Shown here: piece after piece, positions 34,976 to 46,361 of the stretch
How positions within the stretch are numbered: position 1 is the stretch's first letter
How the letters are laid out: the number at the start of each line of letters is the position of its first letter
Made by a program: the position numbers and the translations under genes
Source of the DNA: Blastomyces gilchristii SLH14081
Lineage: Eukaryota; Ascomycota; Eurotiomycetes; Onygenales; Ajellomycetaceae
Reading direction: 5' to 3'
NCBI RefSeq assembly: GCF_000003855.2
Contig: NW_003101659.1
Coordinates: 27,475-91,474, forward strand
DNA length: 64,000 bases
The notes under the pieces: generated by a model
The model's input: the letters and a program-made list of their open reading frames with translations, nothing else
Told to the model about the DNA's origin: nothing
The model's database searches: none

Positions 34976-35786
34976 TAAATGAGGTTAAATATCATTGCCA
35001 AGGAATGCTAAGAAATGCGATAGATTAAATTTGCGGGCCGACCGGTTCCACCCACAGCCAGGTGAATTCGGCGATTCGCAAGCATCATAAAAAGGCCACG
35101 TAGTAGCTCTTGAATGCATACTCCAACCTTCCATCAAAAGAAAAGAAAGAAATAATAGTAACCAACTGAGACCGTGCCAATCGCATTGCTCGGAGACCGG
35201 GGTCGGGATATTTTTATAGAGTCGAACTTGGGGCCGGTTGACTAATTTACTTGGCACGCGCATACGCAGCGTAGTTACTTGTTCTATCAATATCGTTTTT
35301 ACTCCGTAGTTTGGACATGCATCGGCAGAAATTTGAGAGTAGTATACAAACATGAAAATAGCTTCGGAAGCTGGAGCGTGGATGGCAGGGGGAAATACAA
35401 TCATGAATGGGCAGCTAACTCTTCTCGATCACCGAAACCTGAGTGAAATATCTAATGCAGTCCTGGCAGGCTGAGTCTTCTGAAGAATTGATGGCAGGAG
35501 ATGAAATGCGCTTGAGCCACGGTGCAGCATTTTATTCTCCGGTCGTGGCTTGCTACCGGCGAATATCAGGGATCGATAAATAATAGTTAGGTTAGTGTCT
35601 GGAACCTACCAACGATGTTAGTAGCTGGCGCAGTTTGTCCGTATCCCGGCGAAGCAAGGTAAGGTACCTCAATGTCACACAACTGCGCCGCCGTCCCGCG
35701 CCGAAAGGAGACAATGTGCTCTCTTCCATTACTTAAGGCTGCTTGGTCGGGGAAGTCTTTTTCCTATCAATATTTCGAGAGGCGCC
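34976..35786. other. Intergenic, nothing recognised
   Basis: A 139-codon minus frame (34985-35404) shows no known domain and overlaps the MITE edge. A TACTCCGTA word is at 35300-35308. Confidence 0.45.
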
Positions 35787-36998
35787 TCAACAGCACTGAT
35801 ATCCGAAGAACTTCTCTGGCCGCAGTTCGCCATTAACGCTTCTTGAGGAGCCTTCCACCTTTTCCCTCGTGTAGGTAGTAAAGCTGGGATAGGATCTCAT
35901 CGACGCAACGCCGCCAGACGACCATGTAACCAAACACCATTCAAGCTTCATGAAATTTTCCATGCTCCCTACAAAGGACTACATCTCGCCCACAAGACGC
36001 CTTTTCAGCGCATCATCATATTTTCCACTCTGCATGATCTCTAAAAGCCGACCCTGGACCTCCTGGACCTTCGAGGGAGGAATCAACCAGACATTATCAA
36101 TGTCCTCGCACCCGATCTCGATTGATTTCCCCACCGTTGGCCACATGCCATATGGAAACCCGGGGTTGATCAGCTCGATCTCGAGATCAAGGAAGTAGTC
36201 CTCATCATCTTCCAGCCAGCGTATCTCGTCGAGGGGGTGAAGAGGAGGGTCCGAAATTATACCGCTCCAGCTTTGCTCAAACCCGTCCGTGATGGCGATA
36301 AATTCTTTATAATCTGCTGGCAGCTTAATGCCCAGCTCTCTTTCAGTTGCTGCAATTTCCTCCAGGCTTGCGGGGTCGTGGAATAAGGACCCAGGAGGGC
36401 CATCCATGTAATCCCGGAGGCTGTCAGGATTCGTCCGGGTATTGTTGTCTAGGATTTTCAGCATCTCTCGCATGGTGAGGGGGTCAAGCTCCATCCTCCC
36501 TTCCCGAATTCGCTCGACAATAGTCTCCTCGAGTTCATTTGCGTAGCCCCGTACTTTGTCATCGTTTTACACCGATAGCTCTGGCCAAGGTGCCATCTTT
36601 CAAAGCCTCCCAAGCTCTTCGCGATTGCGTAAGATAGGTCAATTGCTCATTCGCCTCCATTCGCTTTGCAAAGATGCCCACAAGCTCTTCTACCGAAATA
36701 AGACCCTCTTGCGCATACCTCCTTTCTTTGAGCAACCATCTCAGGTCCAATGCGCTGACAAGTGTAGCTGACGCAGTCATGGCAGCAGCGCCGGTGCTTG
36801 CGTCCCGGGAGTTGGACTTGACTTTCTCAAAGGAGTCCAGGAGGGTTTCAATACCGGAAGAGATATATCCTCGCTTCCCAAGCATTCCACTTCTCCACGC
36901 CCAGATTGTGCCTTGAAAACAATCTTTCGAGCCTTGTAGAACCAAGTGCGGGCATATATATCTTCCAAAGCCCGTATCTCATTGTAGACATCCTCCAT
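35787..36998 (-). pseudogene. SMI1/KNR4 (SUKH) domain protein, probably a pseudogene
   Basis: Three collinear pieces read on the minus strand. From 36998 comes MEDVYNEIRALEDIYARTWF. After a shift of frame near 36930, about 36900-36559 reads IETLLDSFEKVKSNSRDAST and ends RAWEALKDGTLARAIGVKR. After another shift, about 36560-35979 holds the SMI1/KNR4 fold (EEIAATERELGIKLPADYKEF, AITDGFEQSWSG, DNVWLIPP). A TAG at 35979 is followed in frame by MENFMKLEWCLVTWSSGGVA to a stop at 35787, which looks like the lost C-terminus. Yeast Knr4/Smi1 links cell-wall synthesis and signalling; the family is inferred from the SUKH part. Two frameshifts and one nonsense codon make a pseudogene likely, but assembly errors or unmodelled introns are possible. 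Confidence 0.6.
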
Positions 36999-38015
36999 CG
37001 TTACATCCGCTTCTTTTGTCCCCTCCCTCACTCCCCCTCCACCTCCTCTCTGGCCCGCTTGAGGCGTATAGATTTTTTTCTCCTTACTTTTCGTAATTCT
37101 CTGTTTCACTTTTTCTTCTTCTCCGACGGGCCATTTGCCCAACTCTGTCCGCAGTAGCCATAGAGGTTGTACATGTACATTGGCCTTGCAATATCTCACG
37201 TGCGCATTGAGGCAGGAAATAAGATTTATGGCAACATCAATGTAACCAAGGGCAGCGAATTGTTGAATTCGCGACGAGACAAAAGCTTAGAAACTCACTG
37301 TCCCCAAACTGCAAAAGTTTGCGGCGGGAGATTTGAGTTTCGGCTCCGGAAGACATTGTCAGGGGTTGAGACTTGAGTGTGTTTATCAGGGTTATATCGT
37401 TGCTCTATGTATGTGCTTCGCTTGCGTTTCTTTGAAAGAACGAGGTTCTGCGGCCGTTGTAAAAGCTTTCGTGGCTGCAACTGTTGCCTGATCTCATCTG
37501 CCCCCTTCTCTGAGCGCTAAATTCTTCGATCCAATAATGACTTGGGAAATTGATGAGTATCCTATTTTGATGATTGAATATATCCGAAATGTATCGGGGC
37601 AACAGAATTTGCACATCAGCCCGTTTAACCAGGGCACGGTTATAAATTTTCACTGCATACCTGCCACGGAAGTGTAGTTACAAAACAAAGATACCCCCCC
37701 TGAGTGACAATGAAACGGGCCTCGAGTCTGCTGAAAAGGGAAAGGGAAAAAAAGGCGGCTGGGGAAATCAGAAAACAAACGAGGCCCAAAATCTAAAATT
37801 CTAAAGCTTGATATTAAACCACCTGAACAAAGCCGAAAACGATAATATGAGACTGAAACGAGGAAAATTCCAAAGCTCTCTAGCCGATGCTCGAAGTAGG
37901 GGGGAACGGTAAAGAGACGCTATCGAGTGATTGAAGTAAACGATATAACCAGGCAACATTTGCTGCAAATGGGTATCTGATCGTCTGGTATATTTTTTTG
38001 AAAACTATTGGAGAA
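36999..38015. other. Intergenic, nothing recognised
   Basis: Short shadow frames only. It contains the region upstream of the SMI1/KNR4 relic and the 3' flank of OAC1. Confidence 0.45.
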
Positions 38016-39309
38016 CTACATTTTTTCCCTGACTGATTCTGGTATGATGCGGTCTTCTACTCTCCGTAGAAGTTTGTTGGTTTGTTCGGCCAAACTCAGG
38101 GTCAAAACCTAAGTTTTTTTTAGTTGGTTATAGATGCCTGAGTGTGAATATCTGGGGAGGAAGTGATTGGATTAGAGACGCACCGTATGGGGTAGAATAC
38201 GTGCCAAGTGAGCAAAGTATCCTTTATATATCGCAAGAACACCTTCTTTACTGATGGTCTTGTAGAGGCAGTCAAAAACACCCTTGTAGAGGTTTCCGGT
38301 TTGGTTATACATTCGCGACATGATGGTATCTAGAAATGCAATCAGCCAAGCCCGAATTTTGAGAAAACCCCATATTAATTGGGGTTGAATTGTCATACCA
38401 GGAGGGTGCATAACACAACAGACGACGAAGCCGCTACAGGCACTACTCGCCAGGTGCAATGCAGGGCCATCTTCCATTCCGAGGTGTTTTATCAACCGCC
38501 GTTTTGCGAAGAAATATGTAGGTAGTTGCACCGAGCTACCAAATCCGGTACGGACCATAGCGGCATAAACTCCACGATATAGGCCTCTCACGCCCTCACC
38601 TCTGTGAATTTGGCGTAGTCCATCCACGGAGTTTCTATACATATGCTGTGTACCTACAGGCAGGAATGGAGAAAACGATTGGAGTCGTGTTTTTACTAGG
38701 AAAAAGGGAGATCCGGCGGCAGCACCCAAGATGCCCGATGCAGCTCCCGAAAAGACATTTATGCCGAGGGATTGGTGGGCTGGGTCTTTGTAAATCGCTT
38801 TCGTGACGCCTACCCGAAGAGGTTCGTAAAACCCAAGACGACAGCCATTAAGGAGGACCTGATAGATATACTATATTTACCATGTATGTAAGTATATTAC
38901 CAGAAGGTAAAGGGAGGAAAGCATTGTGACGGGGAGATGGGGCTCACTGCTGATCCGATCCCTCGGAAGAGGCCCCGAGCTCCTTCGTTTTGGAGAATGA
39001 CTCTGACACCGTGAAAAACGCCCTTGTATTTGCGCACTGCTTCCTGCTTTGACTGAAGCTCTCCTTGCAACTGAAGACTTCAAGGGAGTGTCAGTACATG
39101 TAAACTCCCGCTGACAATAGAGCGCGACCGCCATCATACCGAATTTTAACGGTTTCGAAGCTGTGTGTAACCGTGACCGCACCGCACGCTGCCAGACCTC
39201 CCGCGATAAACGCCCTGTAACCCAGAGAGAGCACCAGTCAGAATCATTTCTTCGTTTCTCGCGGGAAAAAAAGTGTGTGCAAGGTTGTTCACCCGGTAGT
39301 AGTAGACAT
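38016..39309 (-). CDS. OAC1: Mitochondrial oxaloacetate carrier (OAC1-type)
   Basis: An inner-membrane carrier of the SLC25 family; yeast Oac1 moves oxaloacetate, sulfate and isopropylmalate. Six exons (39309-39293, 39214-39140, 39077-38948, 38870-38399, 38329-38184, 38108-38016) give 310 residues, close to yeast Oac1 (324). The first exon is only 17 bases (MSTTTG). The three carrier signatures are HSFETVKIRLQLQGE, GSPFFLVKTRLQ and HPPDTIMSRMYNQ. The internal segments FRGIGSAYIYQVLLNGCRLG and RTGFGSSVQLPTYFFAKRRL match the OAC1 branch. The first two signatures lack the usual Pro (Ser in the first). It is divergent from SWD2 with about 630 bases between starts. Confidence 0.92.
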
Positions 39310-39940
39310 TTCGTGTGTAATGGTAGGATAGACGACGTGACCGCGACAAACGAATGCGGCCAAGGGGAAAAAAAATAAAAATAAAAAATGAAAAAAAAGT
39401 AAAAAAGTAAATTTATAAAGAGCGGAGAGAAGGAATCGCGAGACACCAACGGTCGGTCAATCCGCGAAACACAAGAAAGAAGAGAAGTAGAGGAATAGGA
39501 ACGAGGCGAAGGAAATGGAGCCTCTGGAGAAGTCAGACGAGCATATTTGGCAACAGATCTGGCTCCTTTGTTCCTCGCATATACAATGTTGCACAGTGAC
39601 TTTTGCAGCCGCAGCGTTAGATTATAGCTTTGATCGGCGCAACTCTACTATGCGTAAACTGTAACTTATACTTCCGATCTTCGGAATCAGCAGCGCCGCG
39701 GCTGATCGGATCAATGTATGTCCGGCGCAGATCGTCGAGCTTGAGCTATTTATCTTCTTTATGCAGGCGAGCTTTGAATAATGGAAACAGACAACCAAAC
39801 CAACGTCAAATTCGAGAACTGATGGAAGGCGACTGGGGTTGGGCAGAAATACAGATATCTGATTGCTGTTCGCCCAACGATCTGTTTGGCATTCCTTGAT
39901 TCGCAATTCCCACCTCAGTTGCCCGGGTTTTCTTTTCGTA
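39310..39940. promoter_or_regulatory. Divergent promoter region OAC1/SWD2
   Basis: About 630 bases between two divergent start codons. An A-rich/T-rich tract is at 39366-39410. No specific motif is claimed. Confidence 0.5.
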
Positions 39941-41173
39941 ATGGCTGAAGTCGCGGGGGCTCTCCCACCTCAACCCGCCGCAAAGGTAACGGATATAATC
40001 AAGAATTATAGAGCATCAAAGGTGAGTAAATGCAGCAGCACAATCAGCTATTATTAGTGTTGTGCATGAGAGCTAACCTTCTTGCCTTTCATTCAGTCTT
40101 TTCGAGGAACTCCCAAACCGGATGGGCTCCCTAGCAATGTTACCTCTTTGGATTTCGACGACCAAGGCGATTACCTGGTAGCGTCCGGAGACGATGAAAC
40201 ACTACAAGTATTTGATATTAAGGAAGGGAAACTGACCAAGACTGTCCCAAGTAAAAAATATGGAGTGCATCTGGCAAAGTTCACCCACCACTCGCGCCAG
40301 ATACTTCACGCCAGCACGAAGGTGGACGGTGAGCTCTCCCCTTGGTCCAAGATTGCTAGCTTAGCAATTCCGTTTCTAACATGGGAGGCTACAGACTCGT
40401 TACGGCTTTTAGACTTGCACAATGAAAGTTATCTTCGATACTTCGCCGGTCATACGGACAGGGTTACCTCACTTGCAGTTTCTCCAGGGACAGATGCGGT
40501 TTTGTCTTGTTCCAAGGACGATACCGTTGCGTTGTGGGATCTCAATTCGAGGAACGCCCAAGGGAAACTTAAACTAGCTACCCCTTATCTAGTTGCATTT
40601 GACCCGTCGGGTTCGGTCATAGCAATTGCCTCTCAGTCTACATCGTCAGTACTACTCTACGACTTTAGAAACTATGACAAGCCTCCTTTTGCGACATTTG
40701 ACCTTGCCCCACAAGAAGACCGATTCACCCCTTCGACAAGGGGCAGGGCATGGACCCGCTTGGAGTTTTCTAATGATGGCAAGCATCTTCTTGTCGGAAC
40801 AGACTACCACGGTCATTTCCTATTGGACGCCTTCGAGGGTAATATTAAGGCGTTTTTAATCGGTAAAAGTGGACCCACTGGACGTGCTGCCCCTGTCTCG
40901 AGTTCTGGAAAACCATTAGGCCAGGGGGACGTTTGTTTTACTCCAGATGGACGTTACGTGCTTGGCGGTGCTGGCGATCAATCTGATACTCTCGTCTGGG
41001 ATACCCAACAATCTCCGGACGCCAGTTTATTCCTTAAGCCCGCGTTCCGCCTGCCATACCGTGCCCGCTCCGTTATCGTGCAAGCCAATCCGCGGTATAA
41101 CATGTTCGCAACAGCAGACAAAGAGATCACGTTCTGGCTCCCAGATGATAACGCTAAGCCGGCCGAAAAATAA
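39941..41173 (+). CDS. SWD2: SWD2, WD40 subunit of COMPASS and the cleavage/polyadenylation factor
   Basis: Swd2 is shared by the Set1/COMPASS H3K4 methyltransferase and the 3'-end processing complex. Exons 39941-40021, 40097-40328 and 40395-41173 give 363 residues. The second intron (66 bases) lies in frame without a stop and would add a foreign insert; removing it restores HASTKVDDSLRLLDLH. WD repeats include SLDFDDQGDYLVASGDDETL, YFAGHTDRVTSLAVSPGTD followed by CSKDDTVALWDL, and CFTPDGRYVLGGAGD. The whole protein is a single propeller with no other domain. Confidence 0.92.
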
Positions 41174-41373
41174 AAGGGCTTTCTAACAAGTTCGTTTATT
41201 AAGGACTATCTGATTCGAAATGGTGTTTCCAAAACCCTCTCTTCAAGGCTAGTTGGTATATGGGTAATAGGGTAAATAGATTAATCCTCTTGCCGATGTC
41301 TATCGAAGATCCATAACACGGCGTTCGCCGCATCATGGGAGGCATGACTTTTCTATATATTTGGTATCTGTTT

Positions 41374-43104
41374 TCAGGCCTTCCTATTGCTGTCCTTGCC
41401 AATCAAACTTCTGGCTGTATCGCATATCCAAACTAGGGGGCCTGACAATTCGTCATCGCCATTTCTGTTTTCCTCGACAAGGACTTCGATCTGCTTAGCT
41501 ACCGTCCGATTGCTCGAGATCGTCATGAGGCCAGTTGCCCAGCCATACAGGAACACGCTTGTGTTAATGTCGCTTAATTGGCTCGCAACTATGCGAGCGA
41601 CAGGCGGCAAGACACCGTCTGCCCAGCCCCGTTCAATTTCTGCATGGGCATTTACTACTCTAATGGGAATGTTCCAATTTAAAGGAACTTTGTGGTCCGA
41701 TAACTCCTGGAACTGGGATATCAAATCCTCTCTATCACAGTTTATATCCCCCGCCATCATTATTTTCGTCCTTTTCTTCTCAATTGCAGTACCGATTGTC
41801 TCAACTATTTCATACATTCTCTTGGCGGCTTCTTCAGTGCATACAAGCTGCCTGTCTCCCATTGCCGGCCAAAGTTCAGAGGTGACCAACGGCTGTTTTG
41901 CCTCGAGTTCAATCTGGCGGGTTATTGCGGGATGATGACCGGCTGATGGATCAATATTTTGGAAATGCGATAAATCGGACACTAGAGCAAGGAGTAAGGT
42001 ACAGTCGACATTTAATGTAGAGGTCATATGTGGATGAGGATTCGGTAGTAGTGTCAGAAGAAGCTCTTCCACTGTCTTGGTTTGGTGGTGGCCGTTATCT
42101 TTTCCATTGGGGGCTGCCAGCAGCTTGGCCGCATCTTCTGTGTCCGTGCTACACTCTACTGTAACACCGGTTTTTCGAATATCTTTAATAATGGCATCAA
42201 CCTCGGGGGTTTCCCCCTCCACAATTTTTGGGAGCACAAAACGGATCCGAGGATGCTTATATCTGACTCTGACTAGGGCAGCCGCCTTTTTCATGTCCGT
42301 AGCAAGCCTTACTAATTCGATGGTATCCTCGTCATCATCGTCGCTGTCATCATCATTCTGTAGCCTATAGACCTCGGCTCCTTGCGCCTCCCCATCTTCA
42401 CTGGTCGAGTCACATCCCATTTCCCAGCCCCTTTTGGCCAACTCGAACAGTAGCCGACTAGTAGTGACAGTAGACACCTTGACCCACTCCTCCCCGTTGT
42501 CAGCTACTATATCCACCAGCACACTTCTCTTCTGCAACCCTACTTTGCTCAAATTTTCTTCGACCGCCTTGTGCGCATCTGCCGAAACATGTAATCCCTG
42601 TATTGAGCGCTCAAGATCTCGGGTTGAAGTCGGCGTAGCTATCCCGTCCATTCCATCTCTTCCAGATCCATGAGCATTGCGCTTAGCTTTGTACCAGTAA
42701 AAACGCTTGCTGAACGCAACCAGACCACAACAACTCGATTTTGACACGTTCCACACAGATGAATAGAACGGGAGGTTGGACGATCGTAGAGAGTGTAGGA
42801 CCCGTATCTCCGCTTCATCCTGGCTAGCCTTCTCGCCATCGTTATCACCATCGCCATCGGCTAGAGGCCCATCTATCGGAGTATCCGTTTTCGCGGCTAG
42901 CTCTGACAATTTCTTCAAAGATTTCAACTCGGATTGCACGAAAGACTTGAACTGTCGCAATTCAACTGCATTGGGTTTACCAATGGCTGCAAGATGGGAT
43001 TGAAGGAATGCGAGTTCGGACAGGAGCGCGTTGCAGTCCTCGAGCAAAGACGCCGCGAGACCTTTGCTGGTTTGTGGTGGGGTAATGACTGACCCCGCCA
43101 TCAT
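41374..43104 (-). CDS. DUF1308 (UPF0415/C7orf25-like) protein
   Basis: Intronless, 576 residues from the MMAGSVITPP start at 43104. An in-frame Met at 43218 would add a hydrophobic stretch but looks like untranslated leader. The N-terminal half is helical (LLEDCNALLSELAFLQSHL). The centre has the conserved SVLVDIVADNGEEWVKV. The C-terminal DUF1308 part includes LNVDCTLLLALVSDLSHF and GDINCDREDLISQFQEL. An acidic DDDSDDDDEDT insert lies between. Molecular function is unknown; the fold resembles a nuclease-like region in some family descriptions, which I cannot test. It converges on SWD2 with 200 bases between stops. Confidence 0.85.
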   Translation of the reverse strand: MMAGSVITPPQTSKGLAASLLEDCNALLSELAFLQSHLAAIGKPNAVELRQFKSFVQSELKSLKKLSELAAKTDTPIDGPLADGDGDNDGEKASQDEAEIRVLHSLRSSNLPFYSSVWNVSKSSCCGLVAFSKRFYWYKAKRNAHGSGRDGMDGIATPTSTRDLERSIQGLHVSADAHKAVEENLSKVGLQKRSVLVDIVADNGEEWVKVSTVTTSRLLFELAKRGWEMGCDSTSEDGEAQGAEVYRLQNDDDSDDDDEDTIELVRLATDMKKAAALVRVRYKHPRIRFVLPKIVEGETPEVDAIIKDIRKTGVTVECSTDTEDAAKLLAAPNGKDNGHHQTKTVEELLLTLLPNPHPHMTSTLNVDCTLLLALVSDLSHFQNIDPSAGHHPAITRQIELEAKQPLVTSELWPAMGDRQLVCTEEAAKRMYEIVETIGTAIEKKRTKIMMAGDINCDREDLISQFQELSDHKVPLNWNIPIRVVNAHAEIERGWADGVLPPVARIVASQLSDINTSVFLYGWATGLMTISSNRTVAKQIEVLVEENRNGDDELSGPLVWICDTARSLIGKDSNRKA

Positions 43105-43933
43105 GATTTTCTCTGTCTCAACGAGGGAAGAATGGAAATTAATGAAGGGAAATACAGAGACGCAGGAAAGCAGAGAGTGAACGTGGACGATGAAGGTCAG
43201 AAATAGAAATATGTACATATATAAGTGTGCGATGGATGCTAATTGTTCGGGTAACTTTGAGGACGGGTTTCTATAACTACGCGGGGAACTAGGATTACAT
43301 AAACTGGCATCCGCCTGACGTAATTTTTATCCCTCACTCGAATCTTGAAGCTGTTCAAGCCTGATATAGCTTACCATATTTGGTTGTAGATGATTATGAA
43401 CATGTAGGAAAAGCAATATTCTTAGTATCTTAAGATATAGTCAGAAGTTGTGTACAGATGGATATATATAGTTAATTTTTCAAAAATGATCCATGCAATG
43501 ACACGTCGGGGAGCTGGCTCCTATGCTGAAGTGAAATGTCAAATCTGAATGTCAAATCTGAATGCATTGGAATCTGCTAGAGTTGAGAAACCCTAAGTAA
43601 TCATCAGACAGTAAAAGCAAACGAGTTTCATAAATCGAATTCATGTGTATCCGAGGCGGGAAGGTTGATGAATATAGCGGAACCAAAATAGAAAGCGCGC
43701 ATAGCAAGGGCATGAGACAAATATGAAAAAAAAAAAAAAAAAAAAGGACGCAAAAAGAAAAAAGAAAAATACACAAATAGGAATCGTATATAGAAAAGAG
43801 TCAAGACAAAATAAGAAACGAAAAACGCCATTCTGTTAACCACATCAAGAATAATTTGGTAAGCATCAAAGAAAATCGAGCATTGAGCTAAATTATAGTA
43901 ATAGAGGAATTGAAAACAATTGATTCTTCTGTA
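43105..43933. other. Intergenic with poly-A tract
   Basis: DUF1308 leader and promoter plus the 3' flank of PTM1. It has a poly-A run (43725-43745) and a duplicated word GTCAAATCTGAAT (43538-43563). No gene was seen. Confidence 0.5.
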
Positions 43934-45895
43934 TTACTCGTCGTCCTTCTTCATTAGGCCTTTCCTTTCGCTCGAATTGCGGGGGGATTCATAATCTGAC
44001 CATCTATCGCCGTCTTCTCCAACAGCGAAGATTGTCTCACCATCGAGAGAGTGTCTGTTTTGGTTCGACGAAGATGCCACAGGTTTTGGTAGAACAGGGG
44101 AAAGTTCCCTTTCGGGGCCATCTGGTCCTCCCGTACCAACTCTCTCCTCTTCGTCGAGTGAGCTGCCAAAGGAGCGAATTTCGAACCCGTCATCTTCTTG
44201 TGCAATCTACAGACAAGTTAGATAATTGTAAAAATATTAGGAACGAATTTTGGAGCTTACCTCATCGCTCATTGCGAATCGCCTGTTATTCACCGTTGGT
44301 CTCCACAGGTATGCGATAAATGCAATATCGAACAGATAGACAATGTTAAGCCAACCATCCAGCACGAACCATCTTGACTTCCAGTGGTCGGGAACGAAGT
44401 CCGCGACCCTGCGGCTCGCAAACACAAAGGAATTGATGAAAAAGAAGCCAAAAATGACAACAATACTTCCAAGGATGCACCACCACAACTTCTTATACAT
44501 GAGAGCTTTGACGTTTTGCTTTCGGTCAATCAAATCTTTCATCGTTGCGCTCAATGAATTCAGCGTCCAGACATAGAATGCTGTCAGAGTCCCTGCAAGG
44601 GGGAGAATCACAAGCAGAACTAACGGCCCAGCGCTATCAGGCGTGATGGATAGACTGGCCACAGCATAGATAACACCAAACACAAAGTGGCCAATCGCAA
44701 GGAATCGGACATAGACCATGGTGCGGCCAAGTGAGGGTTTCACAACGCCATAGCCCATGCAAACGATTAGAAGTAAGAAAAATGAGAATGAATTGCGACC
44801 GGCATTAAGAACGGCAACGATGATCATAAGTACTTTGGCCACAGCATTTGAACCGTGCCGATTTTGATAGTCTGGGAATTCGTTAGACATGACGACAATA
44901 TGAGTATCAATGTGAGTAAGCACTAACCGTAGAAACCCCAGGTCATAAGTTGCTCGACAATGAGGAACACAATGATAGCAGTGATATAGTTTTGGACGGG
45001 TACTTCAGGCGCATTAGTAAGAGAATAAGACGCATCTATGGCCGGGGATGACGAATAGAAACAGTATACTGACAGATATCATGTCGGTTTTGTACATATA
45101 AAAATGCCCAAAAGCTAGTCTCGTTAGTTTGTCCAGCTCAGAGGGGACATCTCAGAAGTATGCTTACATCCCAATCACCGCGTAAACAATGGTAAGAGCG
45201 CCATAAAATGGGAGTTTCGGTATCTGGGGAGCTGGGAGCTCTCCGTACGAATTTTGAAATGTTACCACCCCCTGGTAATCATCACCGGAGAAGGCGTATG
45301 TGCTGACACAATAAAATCCCGTTTTCGCGACGGGGTAGTTTATAGGTTTAGGATCTTTTAGGTTGATGGCTGTTGAAATAATCGGAGACTTTGACACTTT
45401 CGCAGCATCCTCAGCTAAGATAAACGAACCCAGTTGTTTCTTCGTACATAGTTTGGCCGCGACGTTCTCTTGGTCGCATATGGGCTCTTTCTGTACCTGA
45501 GATAGGTTAGCACATGAAGATGAGGAATAAGAAACAGATAAGTATTTGGGACATGCCTTCTCCTTGTCGCCTACCGGATATCTCCCGATCAGATCTTCGT
45601 CTTTCCACTCAAATATCACCAGACTAACAAGATGATCGGCCTCCGGATTCTTTAATTCACCCTTCTCAAACGCTACTAGAATAAATGGATCCTGGTCCCC
45701 TCCCCAAGCTTTCCGGCTGTACATCCCGGAGCATTGTTGCCGATTCGCTTCATCTTGTTTCTAGGAACAAAGTAGTCAGCCATGTGTGCGCTTCGATGAG
45801 AGTTGATTCATGTGGTAACCTACCAATCGCACCTCATTCGCAAGAGTTCCAGTCGCAAGCAATCCTAAGTAGAGGCACGAGAGTAATGCCTTCAT
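43934..45895 (-). CDS. PTM1: PTM1/GPR107-108 family seven-transmembrane protein
   Basis: A Golgi/endosome-type membrane protein of the lung-7TM family. Seven exons (45895-45824, 45760-45557, 45496-45168, 45114-45074, 45002-44928, 44871-44261, 44206-43934) give 534 residues. It has a signal peptide (MKALLSCLYLGLLATGTLA), a lumenal domain with CSGMYSRKAWGG and paired Cys, then seven hydrophobic segments beginning at PFYGALTIVYAVIG and continuing with FWAFLYVQNRHDILPVQNYI, DYQNRHGSNAVAKVL and WRPTVNNRRFAM. The acidic cytosolic tail ends LMKKDDE. Intron 2 (45556-45497) is a GC-AG intron of 60 bases lying in frame; it has a GCTAAC branch point and CTCAG acceptor. The gene is divergent from NCS2. 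Confidence 0.92.
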
Positions 45896-46361
45896 CGTGG
45901 TTCGGCCGGAGCTGGAACCTAAAAGAGCCGGTTCGGACCAGCTCTCAACGTCCAGCTAACAAAGCCAGTCGAGTATCGTGCGAAGTTCAACGAGTCCGTA
46001 TTCCTCCGTCACAATAAATGGGTGATATACTGGGCTTCGTTATTGTCATTTGTTGATAAAGCTGCTTGAACTGTGAAACCCTTAAACTGGGAAAGCTGTC
46101 GACTTCTTTTGTCCGCGTCTGTTCTTATCCTTGCATAGCCGCATTAGCCGCGATTGCACTTTCGTGTGGTAGTTATCATTGGCTGGAACGTAATTTGCAC
46201 GTGAGCTAGAGAGTTCCCCCAGGCCCAGGCGGCTAATGACGTCGAGGGAGAAAAAAAAATATGATAGAGTTTCGATATTTTTTTATAGTTACTATTTTTC
46301 AACTATTTTGTTCCTCACATATTAACGTTACATCACCATTTTCTTCGCCTAGACAGTCATT
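45896..46361. promoter_or_regulatory. Divergent promoter region PTM1/NCS2
   Basis: About 470 bases between divergent starts. The plus-strand open frame beginning at 46261 runs into NCS2 but its N-terminus is not protein-like. Confidence 0.5.

Noticed and set aside
34985..35404. 139-codon minus-strand ORF
   Set aside because: No domain and atypical composition; it lies next to the TA-flanked MITE with no supporting splice or motif evidence.
43105..43218. N-terminal extension of the DUF1308 protein to the upstream Met
   Set aside because: The extra 38 residues are a hydrophobic, untypical stretch; MMAGSVITPP is a better start.
46261..46361. Unspliced N-terminus of NCS2 from 46261
   Set aside because: Removing intron 46445-46499 restores the paired CxxC zinc site from a start at 46362; the upstream frame is not protein-like.
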